Assembly (NCBI GenBank): GCA_951813515.1
Contig: OX638346.1
Location: forward strand, 3,465,617-3,529,616
Length of the DNA stretch: 64,000 bases
Direction: 5' to 3'
From: an uncultured Pseudomonadales bacterium
Lineage (GTDB): Bacteria > Pseudomonadota > Gammaproteobacteria > Pseudomonadales > Azotimanducaceae
Part shown: positions 59,164 through 64,000 of the stretch, in pieces
How positions within the stretch are numbered: position 1 is the stretch's first letter
How the letters are laid out: the number at the start of each line of letters is the position of its first letter
The notes under the pieces: model-generated
What the model was told of the DNA's origin: nothing
What the model saw: only the letters and a program-made list of their open reading frames with translations
Databases searched by the model: none
Position numbers and translations under genes: made by a program

Positions 59164-60636
59164 GTGGCATTACCAAGTCTCGACGACTACTTCCCTGACT
59201 GGAAAGAACGCGAAGCACTGGCCGAAGCGATGATTCCCATCATCGGGCGTCTCTACCGAAACAACGTCGTGACTTACTGTTACGGCAGGGCGCTATACAA
59301 CCAGAGCGTCACCCAATTGATGTCGGCTCACCGATATGTGCGCCAGGTCGAGCACAATGAACTGTCGGAGTTCGAGAGCTATCCGGTATTGGAGGCATTG
59401 TCGAACCTCGACCTGGGCCCTTGCCACATCGACGTGGGGAAACTCACTGTCCGCTTCATGGAGGAATCCGGGTCGAACGGGGCCACGCCCACAACCTTCG
59501 TGCAGCGGGAATGCGCCGAGATCATCGGACGCCACGTGCCGCCCCTGGAACGGCCGCAGGACATCGTGTTGTACGGCTTTGGACGGATCGGACGACTCTT
59601 GGCGAGACTCCTGATCGAAAAGACGGGCGGCGGCGACCAACTGCGCCTGAGAGCGATCGTCGTGCGCAAGGGTGCATCCGACGATCTGTCGAAGCGGGCC
59701 AATCTACTGCGCAGGGATTCGGTTCACGGCGGTTTCAAGGGCACCATTCGCGTCGACGAAGAAAACAGTTGCATCATCGCGAACGGCAACGTCATCCACG
59801 TGATCTATTCGAACGCCCCGGGCGCGGTCGACTACGAACAGTTCGGCATCACCAATGCGATCGTTATCGACAACACCGGCGTGTGGCGCGACGAGGCGGG
59901 ATTGAGCCAGCATCTCAAGGCCAGGGGTGTCGGGCGCGTGATTCTTACCGCACCCGGGAAGGGCACCATCAAGGACATCGTTTCCGGCGTCAACTCCCAC
60001 CTGGTGAGCGAGAACGACCGTCTCCTGGCGGCCGCGTCCTGCACCACCAATGCGATCGTGCCGGTGATGAAGGCGATGAACGACGAATTCAGCGTCGTGC
60101 GTGGCCACATGGAAACGGTGCATGCGTACACGAACGACCAGAATCTGATCGACAACTTCCATCCAAAGGACCGGCGTGGCCGCGGTGCACCACTCAACAT
60201 GGTGATCACGGAGACGGGCGCGTCGGACGCGGTGGCGAAGCTGTTGCCTGAACTCGAAGGCAAACTGAGCGGCAATGCCATTCGCGTCCCGACGCCCAAC
60301 GTCTCGCTCGCCATCCTGAACCTCACGCTGGGCCGAAAGGCCACTGTTTCAGAGGTGAACGAATACCTTCGCCGCACCGCGCTGCATTCCGCCCTGCAGC
60401 GCCAGATAGAGTACGTGGACACATCGGAAATCGTCTCGTCCGACTTCGTCGGACGCCGCTATGCGTGTACCGTCGATGGCAACAAGACCATCGTCAACGG
60501 GGACGGGACGGTGCTATACGTCTGGTACGACAATGAAATGGGCTACGCCGCCCAGGTCGTTCGTGTTGTACAGAAGTGGGCAGGTATCAGCTATCCGCTC
60601 ATTCCCGGGGACGTCAGCAAGACCGGTTACGGTTAA
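59164..60636 (+). CDS. gap: Glyceraldehyde-3-phosphate dehydrogenase, long form
   Basis: 490 residues with a helical N-terminal extension of about 130 residues before the Rossmann fold (LYGFGRIGRLLARLL). Catalytic Cys293 lies in AAASCTTNAIVPV, followed by the His region and the C-terminal WYDNEMGYAAQVVR. The long form is typical of Pseudomonas and Vibrio and is distinct from the 335-residue housekeeping enzyme. It oxidises G3P in glycolysis or runs in gluconeogenesis. Confidence 0.93.
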   Translation: MALPSLDDYFPDWKEREALAEAMIPIIGRLYRNNVVTYCYGRALYNQSVTQLMSAHRYVRQVEHNELSEFESYPVLEALSNLDLGPCHIDVGKLTVRFMEESGSNGATPTTFVQRECAEIIGRHVPPLERPQDIVLYGFGRIGRLLARLLIEKTGGGDQLRLRAIVVRKGASDDLSKRANLLRRDSVHGGFKGTIRVDEENSCIIANGNVIHVIYSNAPGAVDYEQFGITNAIVIDNTGVWRDEAGLSQHLKARGVGRVILTAPGKGTIKDIVSGVNSHLVSENDRLLAAASCTTNAIVPVMKAMNDEFSVVRGHMETVHAYTNDQNLIDNFHPKDRRGRGAPLNMVITETGASDAVAKLLPELEGKLSGNAIRVPTPNVSLAILNLTLGRKATVSEVNEYLRRTALHSALQRQIEYVDTSEIVSSDFVGRRYACTVDGNKTIVNGDGTVLYVWYDNEMGYAAQVVRVVQKWAGISYPLIPGDVSKTGYG

Positions 60637-60756
60637 AGTCCAAGCGCAGCGTCCGGGCGAAGCACGCGTTCGTGTGGCACACTCGAAGCCCCGCCAGGGA
60701 ACTAGCGTCTCGGGGCGCAGAGCGACCGGGGATGGTTGATCCGTGGCGGAGGAGAT

Positions 60757-60788
60757 GGGCCGGGCCACGGGCGGAGCCGAAGGTGCCG
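60757..60788 (+). repeat. REP-like intergenic repeat, copy 3
   Basis: GGCCGGGCCACGGGCGGAGC followed by CGAAGGTGCCG, in the 207-base space between gap and the GNAT gene. See copies at 55843 and 57086. Confidence 0.5.
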
Positions 60789-60843
60789 GCAATGTCAGCA
60801 GGCCATAGCGGCCTGGTCGGAGTGGACCCTGGACCCGCGAACG

Positions 60844-61365
60844 ATGGCCACGCTAGCGACAGACCGACTCAATATCCGACCCCTCGAAATGCGGGACGCG
60901 GACGCGCTGCATGCGTTCTGGGCGAACGCGGAAGTGCGGCGCTACCTGTGGGACGGGCAAATCCTTCCGATGGAGACGGTGCACGCGATCATTCGACAGA
61001 GCATTGCTGATTTCGAGGCGCATGGTTTCGGGTTCTTCTCGCTGGACCTCAAGGTGACGGAGCCGAAGGTTGTCGGCTTTTGCGGTTTTCGGCGCTTCGA
61101 AGACGGCGAGCAGATCGAGATGCTCTTCGGCATATTGCCGGAGTATTGGGGTGAGGGATTCGTGACGGAAGCGGCCAGGGAAGTGTTGCGGCACGGCTTC
61201 GAGGAAGCGGGAGTCAGTCGCATCATCGCCGCCGTCGACACCCCGAACCAACGTTCGGTGCGCCTCCTCATGCGTCTCGGCATGTCGTTCGAAGACCGTC
61301 GCGAATGGCATGGACTGGACACGGTTTTCTACGCACTGACGGCTACGGAGTTCAACGCGCAATGA
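60844..61365 (+). CDS. GNAT N-acetyltransferase, RimJ/RimL type
   Basis: 173 residues from ATG 60844; the open extension to 60736 includes the repeat and is not used. LATDRLNIRPLEMRDADALHAFW at the start and GILPEYWGEGFVTEAAREVLRHGFEEAGVSRIIAAVDTPNQRSVRLLMRLGM carrying the acetyl-CoA loop. It acetylates an amino group of an unknown substrate. The stop overlaps the DUF503 start (ATGA). Confidence 0.88.
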   Translation: MATLATDRLNIRPLEMRDADALHAFWANAEVRRYLWDGQILPMETVHAIIRQSIADFEAHGFGFFSLDLKVTEPKVVGFCGFRRFEDGEQIEMLFGILPEYWGEGFVTEAAREVLRHGFEEAGVSRIIAAVDTPNQRSVRLLMRLGMSFEDRREWHGLDTVFYALTATEFNAQ

Positions 61366-61652
61366 TGCACATCGGGATCCTGGGACTTGATTTCCATTTG
61401 GCCGGATGCCGTTCATTGAAGGAGAAGCGGAGCCGGCTGCAGCGCCTGCGGGACAAGCTTGGGCGCTCGACCAGCCTCGCGGTGTGCGAAAGCGGCTACC
61501 AGGATGTACTTTACCGCGCGCGCTGGTCGGTCGTCGCCGTGGCGTCGAGCCACGTCGTGGTGGAGCGATCCCTCGGGGATGTCGAACGCTGGGTGAGTGA
61601 AGGAATGGATGCCACCCTGGTTAACGTCGAAAGGGAGATATTCGCCGCGTGA
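61362..61652 (+). CDS. DUF503 (YlxP-like) protein
   Basis: 96 residues from ATG 61362. GILGLDFHLAGCRSLKEKRS, SLAVCESGYQDVLYRARWSVVAVAS and VNVEREIFAA match the family. In other bacteria ylxP lies near rbfA/infB. Its role is not settled. Coupled to the GNAT gene by a four-base overlap. Confidence 0.85.
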   Translation: MMHIGILGLDFHLAGCRSLKEKRSRLQRLRDKLGRSTSLAVCESGYQDVLYRARWSVVAVASSHVVVERSLGDVERWVSEGMDATLVNVEREIFAA

Positions 61653-61671
61653 TCGTGCGAGGACCGCAACC

Positions 61672-62058
61672 GTGACACTGCTGGCTGGCGCCGCCGCCGT
61701 GGTGCTGCTCGCTGCTCTCCTGATCCGCGGGGCGCGGGCCAACCGCCGCTCGTGGCTGACTGCGCTCTCTTTGCCTGGCACGTGGGTGCTGCGCAACGCC
61801 GAGTCGCTGAGCGTCCTGTCGTTCGGAGGCGACCTCGACTCGGGTCGCTATACCTGGCGAGAGGACGGCAGCGAGGAGGAGGGCGAGTGGCGGCTGCACG
61901 GACGCACCCTGAAATTGACCCCGGACGGTGGCGAAGTGTTGGACTACGAGTTGCGAGCGTTTGGCGACGACTCCATTGGCATAGATGGACCAGGCCACCA
62001 GCGTTGCGTCTATCTTCGCCGGCGCGACAATGTCGTAACGCTTCGGCAGCGGTCATGA
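61672..62058 (+). CDS. Small membrane-anchored unknown protein
   Basis: 128 residues from GTG 61672, eight bases after GAGGA. One N-terminal TM (LLAGAAAVVLLAALLIRGA), then a beta-rich domain with LPGTWVLRNAESLSVLSFGGDLDSGRY and EEGEWRLHGRTLKLTPDGGEV, reminiscent of lipocalin-like small domains. No family recognised. It lies between DUF503 and DUF815 genes in one direction. Confidence 0.6.
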   Translation: MTLLAGAAAVVLLAALLIRGARANRRSWLTALSLPGTWVLRNAESLSVLSFGGDLDSGRYTWREDGSEEEGEWRLHGRTLKLTPDGGEVLDYELRAFGDDSIGIDGPGHQRCVYLRRRDNVVTLRQRS

Positions 62059-62068
62059 CCGTTCGCCG

Positions 62069-62959
62069 ATGAAGGACTCGTTGGAAAGCCTGGTATCGAG
62101 CGGTCACCGCCTCGTCCAGAGAGTCTCGGCGCTGCTGCCCGCGTCGGCGCCCGTCGACTGGTCGGAGACTCCCGCGGCGGTCTGGCGCGGCAGGGATCGG
62201 TTCGTCGCCCTCGATGACCTGGACGACATAGAACTGGATGACCTGCTCGAGATAGATCTGCAGAAGGAACGCATCGAAACCAATACCGCGCAGTTCATTG
62301 CCGGGTACCCGGCGAACAACGCGCTGCTGTGGGGGGCGCGGGGCACGGGCAAGTCGTCCCTGATTCACGCGTTGCTGAACCGCTACCGCGAAAAGGGATT
62401 GCGCCTCGTGGAGGTGGACAAGCGCGCCCTGGGAGACATCGCCGGGATCGTCTCGGAACTGCGCCACGAACCCTACAGGTTCATCATCGTCTGTGACGAC
62501 CTGTCGTTCGAGCGGGACGATCCGTCCTACAAGGAACTCAAGAGTGCCCTCGAGGGCTCAGTCTTCCGGCAGAGCGAAAACGTGCTGATCTATGCCACTT
62601 CCAATCGGCGCCATCTGATTTCCGAGTTCATGTCGGACAATCTCGGTGCGCGGCATCACGAAGGCGAATTGCACGAGGATGAGGCGGTGGAGGAGAAGAT
62701 CTCATTGTCGGACCGGTTCGGCCTTTGGCTATCGTTCCATCCGTTCAGGCAGGACGAGTACCTGGAGGTGGTGCGTCACTGGCTCGAGCGCCTCGCGCAC
62801 GACCACGGCGCGCGGTGCGCCTGGAACGAGGATCTGCGCAAGGCCGCACTACAGTGGGCTCTCGGCCGCGGCACCCGAAACGGCAGGATGGCCTACTATT
62901 TTGCCCGCCACTGGATAGGCAAGTCGCTGCTGGAAAAAGGTTGCTCCGAGACCGCATAA
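62069..62959 (+). CDS. DUF815 family AAA+ ATPase
   Basis: 296 residues. Walker A GARGTGKSS at about 91-99, Walker B FIIVCDDLSF, sensor 1 VLIYATSNRRHLI, followed by LSDRFGLWLSFHPF, all typical of DUF815. Its cellular role is unknown. It starts 10 bases after the preceding small gene. Confidence 0.9.
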   Translation: MKDSLESLVSSGHRLVQRVSALLPASAPVDWSETPAAVWRGRDRFVALDDLDDIELDDLLEIDLQKERIETNTAQFIAGYPANNALLWGARGTGKSSLIHALLNRYREKGLRLVEVDKRALGDIAGIVSELRHEPYRFIIVCDDLSFERDDPSYKELKSALEGSVFRQSENVLIYATSNRRHLISEFMSDNLGARHHEGELHEDEAVEEKISLSDRFGLWLSFHPFRQDEYLEVVRHWLERLAHDHGARCAWNEDLRKAALQWALGRGTRNGRMAYYFARHWIGKSLLEKGCSETA

Positions 62960-63017
62960 CCCGGGCTGATGCCACGCACCCGCGGCAGGGGGCTATTCGG
63001 TGTGGTTTCGTCCGGCG

Positions 63018-64000
63018 TCACGTGGATTCATCGAGGCGCAAGCCATGTCGAGCTTCCTCGGAAGCGCTGATTCGATCCTTGAGATCCCCGGCATAGTCCG
63101 CTTCGCCGACGGAATCCGCCAGCGGGGCCAGTACCCGCATCACGGCCAGCTTGTCGTCGGTATCCGCCACGCGGCCGACACGTAGCGCTGTCGCGGAATC
63201 GCTGGCATGTTGCAACCCCTCGATGATTTCGACCTCCTGCTCGACGCTGAGGTTGCCCTGGGCCAGGGCGTCGGCGGCGAGTTCGGGCGGCAGCGGGTTG
63301 CCGACGCGCAATGCCATCAGGACGAGGTGTTGCAGGCCCAGTCGTTTTGGGTCGACGGTGATCCTGTCGGCGAGCTCTGACACGACGGCCCGGGCGTGCT
63401 CCTGCTCGCCGCGTGAATGCAGTTGCCAGGCAACCACAAACGCTGCTTCCAGGATGGCAGCGCGATCGAGTTCGGGATCGTCTATCCAGGAGATCAACGC
63501 GTCGGCGGCGGTGGCCATCCAGGCCACGTCGCCCGACCAGTGGTGTTCTGTCCCGGCCGGGAATGCGCGTTCCCGATGAAGGATCAGCTCATGGAGCGCA
63601 GGGGGGGTTCCGGAGTAGAGGTTTGGTTGCCGCAGGCCGTAGAGTCGCCCCAGGTTGTTCAGCACGTCGATGAGCCGGTACCTCTCTTGCACCTGCGACT
63701 CCGGCAGCTCCTCAACGGAAGCCGCCCCCTGCCTTGTCGAACCGAGAAGAACCCGTAGCAGTTCGATTGCGCGCGAATAGTTTCCCGCCATGGCGTGTAG
63801 TCGTACCAGTTCCACGGCCTTCGGCCCGTCCCATGCGCCCAGCGGCATCTCCACATCTGTCGCGGTTGGCGAGAACCGAGGCGCTTCGGCAAGTGTTTCC
63901 ACCGGCGTATGGAGGTGGGCGAGGATCCGCAGCAGGAACGCGTCGAAATAGGCCGCGTAGGCATCGTGCCGGTCGGCGCGGCGTGCGGATACCACGATGC
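63018..64000 (-). CDS. Unknown TPR-like helical protein (5' end outside window)
   Basis: About 327 residues visible; the frame is open to the right edge, so the N-terminus is missing. Alpha-helical pairs such as AMAGNYSRAIELLRVLLGS and AFVVAWQLHSRGEQEHARAVVSELADRI suggest a TPR/ARM-like solenoid. No catalytic motif seen. Convergent with DUF815. Confidence 0.6.
   Translation of the reverse strand, partial: IVVSARRADRHDAYAAYFDAFLLRILAHLHTPVETLAEAPRFSPTATDVEMPLGAWDGPKAVELVRLHAMAGNYSRAIELLRVLLGSTRQGAASVEELPESQVQERYRLIDVLNNLGRLYGLRQPNLYSGTPPALHELILHRERAFPAGTEHHWSGDVAWMATAADALISWIDDPELDRAAILEAAFVVAWQLHSRGEQEHARAVVSELADRITVDPKRLGLQHLVLMALRVGNPLPPELAADALAQGNLSVEQEVEIIEGLQHASDSATALRVGRVADTDDKLAVMRVLAPLADSVGEADYAGDLKDRISASEEARHGLRLDEST

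Noticed and set aside
1..64000. CRISPR array, rRNA or tRNA genes
   Set aside because: No direct-repeat/spacer pattern and no tRNA or rRNA signature was recognised on reading; a covariance-model scan was not possible here.

Overview
The window is a GC-rich chromosomal segment of a gammaproteobacterium, probably uncultured and distantly Pseudomonas-like. Supporting traits are a cysteine-free Fur, the long-form GAPDH of about 490 residues, the TldD/TldE pair, LipA, AsnS, and DUF3014, DUF815, DUF482-type and DUF503 proteins. No rRNA, tRNA, CRISPR array or prophage was recognised.

Layout. 1-4486 is an accessory, leftward cluster: a small coiled-coil protein, a Rad50/SMC-like ATPase cut by one in-frame TAG, a PD-(D/E)XK-like protein, a small unknown, and a zinc metallopeptidase that leaves the window at its left edge. 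4737-5224 is the 3' remnant of an insertion sequence. A fuller copy lies in the opposite orientation at 49758-51309. A Frag1-like membrane gene and lipA follow. 7195-17899 is a defence island between lipA and asnS. It holds McrB/McrC, a cassette of HhH-GPD glycosylase + DUF6884 + GIY-YIG-like protein, an IS5-type fragment, and an N6-adenine methylase with an unknown partner.

18019-49588 is mostly core genome: NADAR-asnS, DUF3014, a Phd/YefM antitoxin with a destroyed PIN toxin, a DUF482-type protein, a MacA/MacB-type efflux ABC system, a redoxin-like gene with a UGSC selenoprotein, hydrolase and SDR genes, fur, a peptide ABC ATPase with a POT permease, slipin-NfeD, cysteine synthase, a beta-lactamase-fold hydrolase, an IMPase-family phosphatase, a rhomboid, NIPSNAP, TraB/GumN, a CinA-type protein, a crotonase, and a VWA/MoxR pair. 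51450-64000 carries tldD-tldE, xthA, mnmH (tRNA 2-selenouridine synthase), a SEL1 lipoprotein, gap, GNAT, DUF503, DUF815 and a truncated unknown gene.

The strongest hidden signal is a selenoprotein gene (27010-27528) that a standard gene caller would split. Two same-frame ORFs are separated by one TGA that sits exactly at the U of the UGSC motif, and a plausible SECIS hairpin begins six bases after it. mnmH, a selenophosphate-using enzyme, lies 28 kb away and supports selenium use by this genome. The two defence-like clusters are the other places to look for undescribed systems.
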